Part shown: positions 23,176 to 32,871 of the stretch, one piece after another
Layout of the letters: each line of letters starts with the position of its first letter
Position numbering within the stretch: position 1 is the first letter of the stretch
Assembly (NCBI GenBank): GCA_016777585.1
Contig: JADHRD010000013.1
Location: 1 to 33,689, forward strand
Origin: Rhodospirillales bacterium
GTDB taxonomy: Bacteria; Pseudomonadota; Alphaproteobacteria; Rhodospirillales; UBA2165
Length of the DNA: 33,689 nucleotides
Reading direction: 5' to 3'
Notes under the pieces: generated by a model
Databases searched by the model: none
Seen by the model: only the letters and a program-made list of their open reading frames with translations
Told to the model about the DNA's origin: nothing
Made by a program: the position numbers and the translations under genes

Positions 23176-24338
23176 AATTTATAACCTTCCATATACTTGC
23201 CTCCTAAATCATCGAGTAAATCGTTTTGACCGGGACGCTCTCTTGTTAGAGCTAAGACAGATCCCAAACCAATCGCCAATGCTAAAATAGATGAACCACC
23301 ATATGAGATTAAGGGAAGCGTCATTCCTTTAGTGGGCATCAAATTTAAAGTTGATGCCATATTAATTATTGCTTGAAGACCAACTTGGATAAGTAAACCC
23401 GCTACCGCCAACTGAACAAATAGGTCAGTCTCCTTAAAAGCCCGAATAAACCCTCTAAGAATGAGAAAAAAGAATAGCCCTACAATTAATAAGGTCATAA
23501 TCAAACCAAACTCTTCTCCTGCTACCGCAAAAATAAAATCGGCATGTGCATCTGGTAATATTTCCTTTACCCTTCCTTCTCCAGGCCCCCTCCCAAAAAT
23601 TCCACCATTTCGAAACGCCTCTAGCGAGCGAGCAACTTGATAGGCCTCAGTTCCCGCGGGATCAAAAAATCGATCAATCCGAGTTTGGACGTGGCTAAAG
23701 CTAAAGTATGCGCAAAATCCTCCTGTAATAAAAATAATTCCCACCCCTAATACCAAAAACATTGGTAATCCAGCTAAAAAAAACTGAACACCCCAAACAA
23801 CGCTTACCAATATTGCCATTCCAACATCAGGCTGCATCAATAGAAGGGCTACCACGGATAAATAAATACCTATGGACAATAGATAGCCCGGAGAATCATC
23901 CTTAATTCGCCATGCGGATAATAGCCAAGCTGCTATTACCGCAAAACTTGGTTTAATAAATTCAGAAGGCTGAATAGATAGCCCACCAAATCTTACCCAC
24001 CTTATAGCACCTTTAATTTCTTCCCCATTAATTAAAGTGTAAATCATCATAAGAAAGGCAAAAACAAAACACACAATAGCTAATCGCTTGATTCCTTCTC
24101 GATTGAGTAAAGAGACCATAAACATAACCATTAGACTTAAAGGTAAAATAATAAATTGGCGTCGTACGAAGAAGAAGGTGTCCAAATTAAGCCGCTCTGC
24201 AACCGCCGGACTCGCTGCTAGAGCAAGTATTGCACCACATGCCGATATGGAAAATATTATAGCAATCATCCACCTGTCGATTGTCCACCACCATCGTCCA
24301 AACAAGCTTTCATCAGTTCTGGAAAACGTATTTGTCAT
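23172..24338 (-). CDS. ftsW: SEDS glycosyltransferase FtsW
   Basis: Polymerises lipid II at the septum with FtsI. A polytopic protein with about ten hydrophobic spans, 388 aa. SEDS landmarks: GLSIQPSEFIKP, LMQPDVGMAILV, the extracellular loop with RSLEAFRNGGIFGRGPG, DAHADFIFAVAGEEFG and the end segment GMTLPLISYGGSSI. ATG start only 2 nt after the murD stop. FtsW rather than RodA from its dcw position. Confidence 0.95.
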   Translation of the reverse strand: MTNTFSRTDESLFGRWWWTIDRWMIAIIFSISACGAILALAASPAVAERLNLDTFFFVRRQFIILPLSLMVMFMVSLLNREGIKRLAIVCFVFAFLMMIYTLINGEEIKGAIRWVRFGGLSIQPSEFIKPSFAVIAAWLLSAWRIKDDSPGYLLSIGIYLSVVALLLMQPDVGMAILVSVVWGVQFFLAGLPMFLVLGVGIIFITGGFCAYFSFSHVQTRIDRFFDPAGTEAYQVARSLEAFRNGGIFGRGPGEGRVKEILPDAHADFIFAVAGEEFGLIMTLLIVGLFFFLILRGFIRAFKETDLFVQLAVAGLLIQVGLQAIINMASTLNLMPTKGMTLPLISYGGSSILALAIGLGSVLALTRERPGQNDLLDDLGGKYMEGYKF

Positions 24339-24340
24339 TA

Positions 24341-25717
24341 TTATCTATCCTCTAACTTTTTTACTATTGAGCAAAACGCATCACCTCTTTCCTCAAAGTT
24401 TTTGTATTGATCAAAAGATGAGCATGCAGGTGAGAGAAGAACCGTTGCCGACTTTTTCTCTAGAGCGGCAATATATGCTATATTTACAGCGTCATCCATA
24501 TTGTTACAAATGGTGGTAGGTACTATTTTATCCAGAAGATTAGACAATGCCTCAGCCGCCTCCCCAATTAAATAAACATGCAAAACCTCTCCTAAGAAAG
24601 GCAATAGAGCATCAATATTATTTTCTTTTAATCTTCCACCAGCAATCCAAAGAATTTTAGAATTTGCTTCAAGAGCACGCGCGGCAGCCTCGATATTTGT
24701 CGCTTTACTATCATTAATGAATTCGATGGAACCCAGCTTCCTGACAAAATTCTGACGATGCTCAAGGCCGCTAAAGCTTTTAATTGCAGCTAATGTATCT
24801 TGCTCACTAATACCCCACATTTTTGAAGCGGCATAAGCAAATGCAATATTCTGCCAATTATGGGTTCCCCTTAGAATTGTCAAGTCTCTCAAATCTAACA
24901 CAACCTTTGCATTATTCTCAATATCGTCAAATAGCAGACCATCATCAACATAAACGCCACCAGGCACCCTATTTTTTATAGAAACTGGTATAATGTTATC
25001 ACCACCCATTTTGACCATATGTTCCAGACAAATAGCCCTACAAAACCCATCATCCATGCCAATAATAGCTTTTGAATTAGGTTTCAGGCTGTTTAAGATA
25101 TTTCTTTTTGCGTTGATATATCCCTCCATTCCATTATGTCTGTCCAAATGATCAGGTGAAATATTCATTAGTATAGCTAAATCTAATAGTAGCGATGGAA
25201 CACGCTCCAATTGATATGATGATAGCTCTAAAATATATGTTCCAGACTGGTCCAAAATTTCTAGGTCAAGGGCAGGAATACCAAAATTGCCCCCAATTTG
25301 ATATTTTTTATTACTTTGACTAAAAATATGTCCAATTAAAGCTGTAGTTGTAGACTTACCGTTTGTGCCAGTAATACCTATAATTCTTGGCTTAAGAGTT
25401 TCTCTTGCTAGCAATTCTATATCACATATAATCTCACAGCCTGACCTCTTTGCTCGTTCAACAAGTGGGTGAGGTTTAGGAAACCGATCGGGTATACCAG
25501 GACTAAGTAATATCGTATCAATATTATTCCATTCTACTCGATATAAGTCCGTTAACTTCAAACCTTCTGATTTTGCGTGACTTCGAGCCTCAACAGAGTC
25601 ATCCCATGCCAAAACATTGGCCTTTGCCTCTAGAAGTGCACGACTAGATGAAATACCGGTTTTTCCCAACCCAAATACCGCTATCGATTTATTAGCAAAG
25701 GAAGTAATTCTTATCAT
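24341..25717 (-). CDS. murD: UDP-N-acetylmuramoylalanine--D-glutamate ligase MurD
   Basis: Adds D-Glu to UDP-MurNAc-L-Ala. N-terminal domain VFGLGKTGISSSRALL, ATP-binding GTNGKST (117-123), central ELSSYQLERV and NISPDHLDRH, and C-terminal FINDSKATNIEAAARAL and LLSPACSSFDQYKNFEERG. 458 aa. ATG start, 20 nt after mraY. Confidence 0.97.
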   Translation of the reverse strand: MIRITSFANKSIAVFGLGKTGISSSRALLEAKANVLAWDDSVEARSHAKSEGLKLTDLYRVEWNNIDTILLSPGIPDRFPKPHPLVERAKRSGCEIICDIELLARETLKPRIIGITGTNGKSTTTALIGHIFSQSNKKYQIGGNFGIPALDLEILDQSGTYILELSSYQLERVPSLLLDLAILMNISPDHLDRHNGMEGYINAKRNILNSLKPNSKAIIGMDDGFCRAICLEHMVKMGGDNIIPVSIKNRVPGGVYVDDGLLFDDIENNAKVVLDLRDLTILRGTHNWQNIAFAYAASKMWGISEQDTLAAIKSFSGLEHRQNFVRKLGSIEFINDSKATNIEAAARALEANSKILWIAGGRLKENNIDALLPFLGEVLHVYLIGEAAEALSNLLDKIVPTTICNNMDDAVNIAYIAALEKKSATVLLSPACSSFDQYKNFEERGDAFCSIVKKLEDR

Positions 25718-25737
25718 AAGTACTCAGTTCCAAAAAT

Positions 25738-26415
25738 TTATCTTAATTTAAGCGTTGCAAGCCCAACAATCGCTAAAATTATAGCAATTATCCAAAAACG
25801 AATAACAATAGTAGGCTCTGCCCAACCCTTTTTTTCGAAGTGATGATGGAGCGGAGCCATCGCAAAAATACGTTTGCCAGTTAATTTAAAAGAAATCACT
25901 TGAACGATTACCGATGCTGTTTCCAATACAAAGAGCCCTCCCACAATTGATAATACGAGCTCATGTTTTGTTATTACGGCTATCACTCCTAAAGCACCGC
26001 CAATGGCTAAAGACCCCGTATCTCCCATAAAAACCATGGCTGGAGGCGCATTAAACCATAAGAATCCCAATGCAGCTCCGATCAGTGCAGCACAAAATAC
26101 AGTTAACTCGCCTACTCCCGGCACATAGTTCAGTTGTAAATACTGCGAGAAAATTGAATTACCTACTAAATAAGCTATTATAGCAAAAACGACAGTAGCT
26201 ATTATAACGGGACCAATTGCTAAGCCATCCAAACCATCCGTTAAGTTAACAGCGTTTGACGAACCAACAATAACAAATATAGAAAAAACAGAGAAGAACC
26301 AACCCATATCAATTAATATGTTTTTAAAAAATGGAATGGTTAATGAGGTGGACAGGGGATCTCGAGTGAGATTAACAACAAATAATGTTACAGAAAATGC
26401 TATAATTACCTGCAA
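25738..26415 (-). CDS. mraY: MraY, C-terminal part after an in-frame TGA
   Basis: Continuation of phospho-MurNAc-pentapeptide translocase. Homology resumes directly after the TGA (from 26436, PGRLKLLLQ) in the same frame; the first possible start codon inside this part is a TTG at 26415. It holds most of the active site: [10 protein letters not shown] (194-203 in full-length numbering), Asp269 in [12 protein letters not shown] and H327-H328-H329 in [13 protein letters not shown], plus the remaining membrane spans. Without the N-terminal part it lacks the catalytic Asp117/Asp118 pair and cannot be a working enzyme by itself. Together the two parts form 362 codons, the usual family length. Stop TAA, 20 nt before murD. 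Confidence 0.85.
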   Translation of the reverse strand: MQVIIAFSVTLFVVNLTRDPLSTSLTIPFFKNILIDMGWFFSVFSIFVIVGSSNAVNLTDGLDGLAIGPVIIATVVFAIIAYLVGNSIFSQYLQLNYVPGVGELTVFCAALIGAALGFLWFNAPPAMVFMGDTGSLAIGGALGVIAVITKHELVLSIVGGLFVLETASVIVQVISFKLTGKRIFAMAPLHHHFEKKGWAEPTIVIRFWIIAIILAIVGLATLKLR

Positions 26416-26436
26416 AAGAAGTTTTAGTCTTCCAGG

Positions 26437-26439
26437 TCA
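26437..26439 (-). other. In-frame TGA, codon 130 of mraY
   Basis: The codon series reads Asp-Gly-TGA-Pro-Gly-Arg-Leu-Lys. Relatives have a hydrophobic residue (often Leu, Val or Phe) here in G-x-S/P-G-R, so one base change (for example TTA to TGA) would explain it. The base after TGA is C, a context known to favour readthrough. Confidence 0.9.
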
Positions 26440-26826
26440 ACCATCTGGTTCCTGAGAGGATACCTTTATATAGTCATCAATAAACCCTATTATACCAAAA
26501 CCAACCGTTAAACCCAACGCTGCCCATATGTAACCATTGGTTAAATCAGCCCACAATAGAGTGGCTACGACCAAAGCCAACAAAATCATAATGCCACCCA
26601 TTGTTGGAGTTCCTACTTTAGAAATTAAATGGCTTTCGGGTCCATCGGAACGAATTGGCTGGCCTTTCTTTTGGTGCAATTTAAGCCAACTAATTATGAA
26701 TGGGCCACAGATAAAACTAACGAGTAGCGCTGTAATCAATGCGCCTCCAGATCTAAAAGTAATATAACGAAAAATATTTAAGGCTGCTAATTGATCGGAA
26801 TATTGTGAAAGTGTATTAAAAAGCAT
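26437..26826 (-). CDS. mraY: MraY, N-terminal part (phospho-MurNAc-pentapeptide translocase)
   Basis: MraY transfers phospho-MurNAc-pentapeptide to undecaprenyl phosphate, giving lipid I at the inner membrane. This part (129 aa) carries the first spans, [28 protein letters not shown] (72-78) and the catalytic D117-D118 in FIDDYIKV. It stops at an in-frame TGA only about a dozen residues later, in a cytoplasmic loop before the next span. I use the ATG at 26826, with AAGGAGAG upstream inside murF; a TTG one codon earlier is also open. Overlaps the murF end by 11 nt. Sequencing error, true nonsense mutation or readthrough are all possible. Confidence 0.85.
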   Translation of the reverse strand: MLFNTLSQYSDQLAALNIFRYITFRSGGALITALLVSFICGPFIISWLKLHQKKGQPIRSDGPESHLISKVGTPTMGGIMILLALVVATLLWADLTNGYIWAALGLTVGFGIIGFIDDYIKVSSQEPDG

Positions 26827-28264
26827 CAAGTCTCTCCTTAAACGTATTAATTTTCGGATCTATAACAGCAAGATGGTCTTTGATTGCATTAACAACCTTG
26901 CTCATTGAGGTTGCGGCCGATCCCTTGATTAAAACCAAATCATTGCCGTGAAGAGTGTTGAGTAATGGATCGATAAGTTCTTGAGAAGTTTTACCGACAA
27001 AAACAGATACCGCATCAGGCAGTATTTCACTCATCATTTCCATATTTTTACCGGTAACATAAACCAGATCAATTTTTGCCTCTACTATCTTGGGAGCTAA
27101 CTCTAAATGATATTTTTTAGTATTTTTACCAAGTTCCATCATATCCCCAAGCACCATTATTCGGCGCCCACTTTCTTTTACTACCGCCTTCTTTATTAAA
27201 CTGATAGCGGCTGAAACAGAGGCTGGGCTTGCATTATAACTGTCATCAATTAGCTTTATATTGCCTTTATTCGATGAAAGAATATGCATCTCGCCTCTAC
27301 CTTTTAGGGGCTTAATCTGAGAAAATGAGCTCGCAGCCAATTCTAGGCTAGCTCCAGCATAATTAATAGCGGCGAGAATTACTAAACTATTAAAAGCCCA
27401 GTGTTCGCCGGGAATTGCTACTTCGTAATCAAATTTTTTATTATTGATGCTAGCCGTTATAATGGAATTAGTAGGACTAGTTTTAATTTCTATAAGTCTA
27501 AGGTCAGCATCTTCGTGTATGCCAAAACCAACGACTTTACTAGCTCCTGACTTAAATGCTAATTCAGCAAGAAGGTCAAAATACTTATTATCTCTATTTA
27601 ATATTGCAACTCCATCTGATTTTAGTCCCTGAAATATTTCAGCTTTTGCCATGGCAATCGCCTCAAGAGAAGAGAAGAATTCAATATGTACAGGTTCAAT
27701 ATTTGATATGATTGCGATATCTGGTTTTACCATTTCAGATAATAATTTAATTTCACCAGCATGATTCATACCTAGTTCCAGAATAGCAAATTCTGTTTCG
27801 ATTGGAATTTGAGCTAAAGATAAAGGAACACCGATATGATTATTATAACTATTTGGACTATAAAATGTTCTACCTTGGGCCGTTAATAACTTTCCAATAG
27901 CATCTTTTATACTCGTTTTACCTACACTACCTGTAACGCCAATTATTTTTGCATGACACCTTTTTCTTGCCGCGAGAGCGAGCTTATTAAGCGCTTCATA
28001 TGCATCATTTACAGCTAATACTGGAAGCCCCTCTAAATTTTTACCTTTATCTTCAGAAACTGCCGCAACAGCACCTTTATTAAAAGCATCTAAAATAAAA
28101 TCCTGCCCATCAAAATTATCACCTTTCAGGGGGATAAATAGATCACCAGAGCAAACGGTTCTGCTATCAATTGACACGCCAGTAGCAGTCCAATCAAAAG
28201 GCGACTGCCCATCTAATATTTCTGCTACCTCATTAGATCGCCATAAAACAGGTTCATCGTTCAC
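26816..28264 (-). CDS. murF: UDP-MurNAc-tripeptide--D-Ala-D-Ala ligase MurF
   Basis: Adds the D-Ala-D-Ala dipeptide to complete the pentapeptide precursor. Mur ligase with ATP-binding GSVGKTS (112-118), [24 protein letters not shown] and the C-terminal [17 protein letters not shown] and VLGDMMELG. 482 aa. The start is GTG overlapping the murE stop as GTGA. Its 3' end contains the RBS and start of mraY. Confidence 0.96.
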   Translation of the reverse strand: MNDEPVLWRSNEVAEILDGQSPFDWTATGVSIDSRTVCSGDLFIPLKGDNFDGQDFILDAFNKGAVAAVSEDKGKNLEGLPVLAVNDAYEALNKLALAARKRCHAKIIGVTGSVGKTSIKDAIGKLLTAQGRTFYSPNSYNNHIGVPLSLAQIPIETEFAILELGMNHAGEIKLLSEMVKPDIAIISNIEPVHIEFFSSLEAIAMAKAEIFQGLKSDGVAILNRDNKYFDLLAELAFKSGASKVVGFGIHEDADLRLIEIKTSPTNSIITASINNKKFDYEVAIPGEHWAFNSLVILAAINYAGASLELAASSFSQIKPLKGRGEMHILSSNKGNIKLIDDSYNASPASVSAAISLIKKAVVKESGRRIMVLGDMMELGKNTKKYHLELAPKIVEAKIDLVYVTGKNMEMMSEILPDAVSVFVGKTSQELIDPLLNTLHGNDLVLIKGSAATSMSKVVNAIKDHLAVIDPKINTFKERLDAF

Positions 28265-29730
28265 ATTGAATATCCCACAATTTGTTTAATTTCTTCTATA
28301 TCATCAAATTTAAAAACTTGATCTTTTACAATTTGGTTTTGTTCATGGCCTTTACCAGTTATCACTAAAAGATCATCATCAGAAAGTTTACCAATTGCTA
28401 TTTTAATAGCTTTTCTACGATCACCAATTTCAATAGCACCAGGGCAAGCTTTAATGATCTGGGAACGAATATCGCTTGCATTCTCGTCCCTCGGGTTATC
28501 ATCTGTTACCACCACCTCGTCGGCCAAATTAGATGCAATCTTACCCATTTGAGCACGTTTATCTCTATCGCGATTACCTCCACACCCAAAAACAATATTT
28601 AACTTTTTAGCTGTACATTTTCTTAGCGCTAAGAGAACATTTGCAATTGCATCTGGGGTATGAGCATAATCCACATAGATACGGGCACCATTATCCAACT
28701 CGGATACTAGTTGGAGACGACCAATTACGCCTTCTAATTTCTCCAATGCTCTCGTAGCAATTTTCGGACTCACTCCATTAGCGATAACTATTCCTAAAGC
28801 ACATAATGCATTATAGATCTGAAAATCTGCAATAAACGGAACCTCCAATTCATAATCTTCTCCAACTACATTTATTGAAATTATTTGCCCTTTTTTGGAA
28901 CCAACCCTTCCTCTAAGAATTATATCAGTAGCCTTCTTACCATATGTTAGGAATGTTATATTTCTCTTAGTGAGGATATCTAAAATCATATGGGTCATTT
29001 TATCATCAGCATTAATTACGGCGATCCCATTTAAACCAAGAATCTCATTAAATAATCTGAGCTTCGCAGCAAAGTATCTTTCCATAGTTTGATGGTAATC
29101 TAGGTGATCCTGAGAAAAATTAGTGAAAGCGGCCACTTTAATATTTAGCCCGTCTAATCGATATTGATCTAACCCATGGCTTGAAGCTTCAATTGCTACA
29201 TGATTTACATTATTCCTCTCAAGACCAGAAAGCTTAGAATATAGATCAGAAGGATCTGGTGTAGTTAATCCAGCATCACTATGCGGCCCTGTAGATATTA
29301 GCCCTAAAGTTCCGTAACTTGCCGAGGGTAAGTCACACGCTTTTAATAACTGACGACTAAATTCTATTACGGATGTTTTTCCGTTTGTACCCGTGACGGC
29401 AGAAATATTCTGTGGATAAGGGTAATAGAAATTTCCCACAAGTCTTGAGTACTCTCTTCGTACGTTTTCACAATAGAAAATACTTATTGCCCGATCTTTT
29501 AAAAAATATGGCGCGTCAGTTAATGGTGCCATTATTGCCACGGCACCTCTGCTTAGTGCATCTTGAATAAAATTAAGACCACGTAGATTTCCCCCTGGCA
29601 AAGCAGAAAATAAAAATCCTGGCCTCACTTTACGCGAGTCGGCAGTTATACCAGTAATTTGAGAATTCTTGAAAATTCTATCGTACTTACTTTGAAACTC
29701 AAAACCTCTAAGCAGATCTATTAGATACAA
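28261..29730 (-). CDS. murE: UDP-MurNAc-L-Ala-D-Glu--meso-diaminopimelate ligase MurE
   Basis: Adds the third amino acid of the stem peptide. ATP-binding GTNGKTS at 114-120, TTPDPSDLYSKL, EASSHGLDQYRLDG, NFSQDHLDYH, and the specificity motif D411-N412-P413-R414, which marks meso-diaminopimelate rather than lysine enzymes. 489 aa. The start is TTG, with AAGGAAA upstream and no nearby ATG in frame. It ends in TGA inside the overlap with murF and begins 30 nt after ftsI. Confidence 0.96.
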   Translation of the reverse strand: MYLIDLLRGFEFQSKYDRIFKNSQITGITADSRKVRPGFLFSALPGGNLRGLNFIQDALSRGAVAIMAPLTDAPYFLKDRAISIFYCENVRREYSRLVGNFYYPYPQNISAVTGTNGKTSVIEFSRQLLKACDLPSASYGTLGLISTGPHSDAGLTTPDPSDLYSKLSGLERNNVNHVAIEASSHGLDQYRLDGLNIKVAAFTNFSQDHLDYHQTMERYFAAKLRLFNEILGLNGIAVINADDKMTHMILDILTKRNITFLTYGKKATDIILRGRVGSKKGQIISINVVGEDYELEVPFIADFQIYNALCALGIVIANGVSPKIATRALEKLEGVIGRLQLVSELDNGARIYVDYAHTPDAIANVLLALRKCTAKKLNIVFGCGGNRDRDKRAQMGKIASNLADEVVVTDDNPRDENASDIRSQIIKACPGAIEIGDRRKAIKIAIGKLSDDDLLVITGKGHEQNQIVKDQVFKFDDIEEIKQIVGYSM

Positions 29731-29760
29731 AAAAATTTCCTTCTACCTTTATATTATTCT

Positions 29761-31518
29761 CTATCGAGATTTCTTCTGAACTGAAATAAATAAGTCGTCG
29801 CCGAGTTTAAAATCAATTTCTTTGTTTTCTGTTCTTTTCAAACCAAGCAGAGGAGCCATTCTTTTAATTACATTCGCAACCGCAGGGGCAGCTACCCATC
29901 CGCCTGTGGCGTATCCATAAGTTCTTTTTATTCCTTTGGGCTCATCAACCATCAACAGGATAGCATACCGAGGTCTATTCATTGGAAAAGAACCCACAAA
30001 AGACGAGATAATTCGACGTTTTCCATAGCCACCTTGCGGACCTACTTTGTCAGCAGTACCTGTTTTACCGCCGACAAGGTAACCCAAAACATCTGCATTT
30101 TTACCTGTACCGTAGCGAACAACCACCCGCATAAGGTCTCTCATCTTTTTTGAAGTATTATCAGATATAATTTTTAGGCCTCTTACCTCCTCACCACGAG
30201 AGATTTTGCGGATACGTGGTTTAAATAAAGTTCCCCCATTTACTAAAGCTGCAACGCCTGAAATTAGTTGAATTGGACTCACAGAAATACCGTGTCCATA
30301 TGACATTGTAACAGTATTAATTTCTCGCCATCCTGCAACTTTTGGATATCCTATTTCTGGCAGTTCAAGTTGTGCCGGGGTAAGCAAACCAAAACGTCTC
30401 AAATAATTTTTCTGCGTTTTGGTACCAATGTCTTGAGCAATTTTAGCTGTACCTATATTTGAAGAAAATGCTATTATTTCTGGTACTGATAACCATCTAT
30501 TTTCTGCGTGATAATCAGATATTTTATGCCTGGAAACCTTAATTGGCTTGGTCGCATCATACCGATTCTGTAATTTAATAGTTCCAGAGTCTAAGGCCAT
30601 TGCAACTGTAAACAGCTTAAAAGTCGAGCCCATCTCATAGACACCCTTTGTTGCTCTATTGAAGCCAGCAATGCCACTTGCAGTTATAGGCTTGTTAGGA
30701 TTAAAGTCAGGTAGAGAGGTCATCGCCCTGACCTCACCATTTGTGACATCCATAATGATACCAGCTGCACCAATAGCCTTAAACTCATTCATGGCCTTCA
30801 ATAACTCTTCGCGCAGAATTGACTGCAGCCTGACGTCAAGGGACAACACTACTGGTATATCGGATTTGAAAAGGCTTTTATCAAAATAACCTTCCACCCC
30901 TGATAATCCTCGGCCATCGATATCTGTCAATCCCAAAACATGGGAAATAGTCTGGCCATGAGGATACACCCTTCTCTCAGTGCGTTGAAACTTAAGGCCA
31001 GGAATACCCAATGTATTTACTAAGAATTGTGCATTGGGTGTCAAGTTTCTCTCTAACCAAACGAAGGATTTATTTGATGCCAATTTTTTTTCAATCTTAG
31101 CCTGGTCCAGAGTTGGGAAGATCTTGCTCAGTTTCTCAGCAGCCAAAGTTGCATCAAATACTTGACGGGGATTAGCATATAATGAGGCTGTTGGCAGGCT
31201 AGTAGCTAGCAAAATACCATTCCTGTCTTTAATATTAGCCCGAGACACTCTCTTATTTAAGTTTGGTATTATTTTATGATACCTCGACTCTCTGACGCCT
31301 TCATCAAAGATTGCCAATTCAACTAAGCGGCCAGCTAAAACAGCAAAAGCCATGGTAAATAAAGCTCCGGCGACTAAAAGCCGATTTCGCCCTGTTTCCA
31401 ATGCTAAGCGGCGCGCACCATCAAATTTTATATGAATAGGAGACTGACTGTTCTTTTTTAAATATCCATTTGCTTTCGCATTTGGTCGGAATGGATGCTG
31501 GATTCTCTCGAATATCAT
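29761..31518 (-). CDS. ftsI: Septal peptidoglycan transpeptidase FtsI (PBP3)
   Basis: Class B penicillin-binding protein that cross-links septal peptidoglycan with FtsW. A cytoplasmic tail is followed by one span (about 46-70), a pedestal domain, and the transpeptidase domain with active-site Ser298 in STFK (298-301), SSN (352-354) and KTG (485-487). 585 aa, normal. ATG overlapping the ftsL stop (ATGA). Stop TAG. Confidence 0.97.
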   Translation of the reverse strand: MIFERIQHPFRPNAKANGYLKKNSQSPIHIKFDGARRLALETGRNRLLVAGALFTMAFAVLAGRLVELAIFDEGVRESRYHKIIPNLNKRVSRANIKDRNGILLATSLPTASLYANPRQVFDATLAAEKLSKIFPTLDQAKIEKKLASNKSFVWLERNLTPNAQFLVNTLGIPGLKFQRTERRVYPHGQTISHVLGLTDIDGRGLSGVEGYFDKSLFKSDIPVVLSLDVRLQSILREELLKAMNEFKAIGAAGIIMDVTNGEVRAMTSLPDFNPNKPITASGIAGFNRATKGVYEMGSTFKLFTVAMALDSGTIKLQNRYDATKPIKVSRHKISDYHAENRWLSVPEIIAFSSNIGTAKIAQDIGTKTQKNYLRRFGLLTPAQLELPEIGYPKVAGWREINTVTMSYGHGISVSPIQLISGVAALVNGGTLFKPRIRKISRGEEVRGLKIISDNTSKKMRDLMRVVVRYGTGKNADVLGYLVGGKTGTADKVGPQGGYGKRRIISSFVGSFPMNRPRYAILLMVDEPKGIKRTYGYATGGWVAAPAVANVIKRMAPLLGLKRTENKEIDFKLGDDLFISVQKKSR

Positions 31519-31880
31519 TGCTCAAATCCTTCTTGATTTGGAGCTACTTTTATATTGCCAACTTTTATATTCCAATTTTTTTGTTCTTTTTTATTTGGTT
31601 CACTACTAGGGATATTAATCAGATCATCAATAGATTTAATTCTATCGGGATTGGTCGGGTTCATTTGCAAATAACGCGAAGCCAGATCTTTAATTCTCGA
31701 TACATTATTTAAATGGCTCCATTCCGCATTCAAGACATGTATTCCCTCTTCATGATCTACTATTGAACTATTTAGATATGAAATTCTATCTTCTAAATTT
31801 GCTACCTCATATTTAAGATAAAAAAGCGCTAAACTCATAAAAGCCGCCACAAAAAGTGTGAGAATCGTCGTTTGACGCAT
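31515..31880 (-). CDS. ftsL: Cell division protein FtsL
   Basis: Small bitopic divisome protein. 121 aa with a membrane span at about 5-24 (ILTLFVAAFMSLALFYL) followed by a periplasmic coiled coil (VANLEDRISYLNSSIVDHEE) and the motif RIKDLASRYLQMNPTNPDRI, which resembles the alphaproteobacterial FtsL C-terminal segment. FtsL is poorly conserved, so the call relies on topology and position between rsmH and ftsI. ATG start with AAGGGAGAGGG upstream; stop TGA. Confidence 0.88.
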   Translation of the reverse strand: MRQTTILTLFVAAFMSLALFYLKYEVANLEDRISYLNSSIVDHEEGIHVLNAEWSHLNNVSRIKDLASRYLQMNPTNPDRIKSIDDLINIPSSEPNKKEQKNWNIKVGNIKVAPNQEGFEQ

Positions 31881-31903
31881 TTCCGCCCTCTCCCTTAAAC
31901 TGT

Positions 31904-32851
31904 CTAAAGCAAAACCACTGGTGCCGTTGTCCTCTCGGCCACTCGCAATCGAGCGGACCTTGATCTTGGATTCTTTTCGACTTCCAATACTTCTGGTTTA
32001 ATCACATGCTTTGTAATAAGACTAAAACTAGGTGCAATATTTGGTTCTGGGTTTTGTGGTAAGTGTCTTGATACTCCAATATTTTTACCACTATTTTTAT
32101 AAAGAAATCTTTTTACTCTTTTATCTTCGAGAGAATGAAAAGATACTACTGCTAGCCGCCCCCTAGGTGCTAAAATCCTCTCAGCTGCAATTAGACCTTT
32201 ATCGAGTGCCTCTAATTCATTATTTACTTTAATTCTAAGGGCCATAAAAGTTTTAGTCGCTGGATTATTGCCATTCCGAGGCCATTTTACATTCGCATGA
32301 ATTATTTTAACCAACTCTCCTGTCGATACTATTGGTTTTAATTCACGAGCTTTCATTATACCTCTCGCTATCTTTCGAGAGTATTTCTCTTCTCCAAATT
32401 GATAAATAACATTAGCTATTTCTTCTTCTGCCGCATTATTAATAAATTCTGCAGCTGTAAAACCTTGATTACTCATTCGCATATCAAGTGGTCCGTCAAA
32501 TCTGAAAGAAAAACCGCGAACCGGGTCATCAATTTGTGGAGTGGATATGCCAAGATCCAATGTTACCCCATCAATATTTCCAATAGATTGTTTTGTTATC
32601 AAACTGGCCATATCGCCAAAGCAACCTTTTAACATTATCAGTCGACCCTGATACTTTTTGCTAAGTTCAATTCCAAAATCAATTGCTATTGGATCCTGAT
32701 CAATGCCAAAAACTTTAGTTAAGGGTTTTTCCAGAATAGCTTTTGTATATCCCCCCCGACCAAAAGTTCCATCAACATAAACTCCACCCTTTTTGAGATT
32801 TAAGCCAGTAATAACTTCTTTTCGCAATACGGGCTCATGAGTTATAGGCAA
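31904..32851 (-). CDS. rsmH: 16S rRNA (cytosine(1402)-N4)-methyltransferase RsmH
   Basis: Methylates N4 of C1402 in the ribosomal P site (formerly MraW). Family motifs: HEPVLRKEVI at the start, SAM-binding YVDGTFGRGGYT, DLGISTPQIDDPVRGFSFR with DGPLDMRM, KTFMALRIKVNNELEAL, and VVSFHSLEDKRVKRF. 315 aa. The start is TTG with TAGGAG 8-9 nt upstream; a close ATG is out of frame. Confidence 0.96.
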   Translation of the reverse strand: MPITHEPVLRKEVITGLNLKKGGVYVDGTFGRGGYTKAILEKPLTKVFGIDQDPIAIDFGIELSKKYQGRLIMLKGCFGDMASLITKQSIGNIDGVTLDLGISTPQIDDPVRGFSFRFDGPLDMRMSNQGFTAAEFINNAAEEEIANVIYQFGEEKYSRKIARGIMKARELKPIVSTGELVKIIHANVKWPRNGNNPATKTFMALRIKVNNELEALDKGLIAAERILAPRGRLAVVSFHSLEDKRVKRFLYKNSGKNIGVSRHLPQNPEPNIAPSFSLITKHVIKPEVLEVEKNPRSRSARLRVAERTTAPVVLL

Positions 32852-32871
32852 ATCTAATACTCCTATTCATG

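Noticed and set aside
24088-24519. 143-codon open frame on the plus strand across ftsW/murD
   Set aside because: It lies antisense to two strongly conserved genes, and its translation is not recognisable.
26437-26439. TGA recoded as tryptophan across the genome
   Set aside because: atpF, ftsQ, murG, ftsW, murE and ftsL all end at TGA, most in tight start-stop overlaps, and tryptophans in the proteins are encoded by TGG where I checked (for example in LigA).
26437-26439. Selenocysteine insertion in MraY
   Set aside because: The position is not a catalytic Cys in the family and no clear stem-loop immediately follows the TGA.
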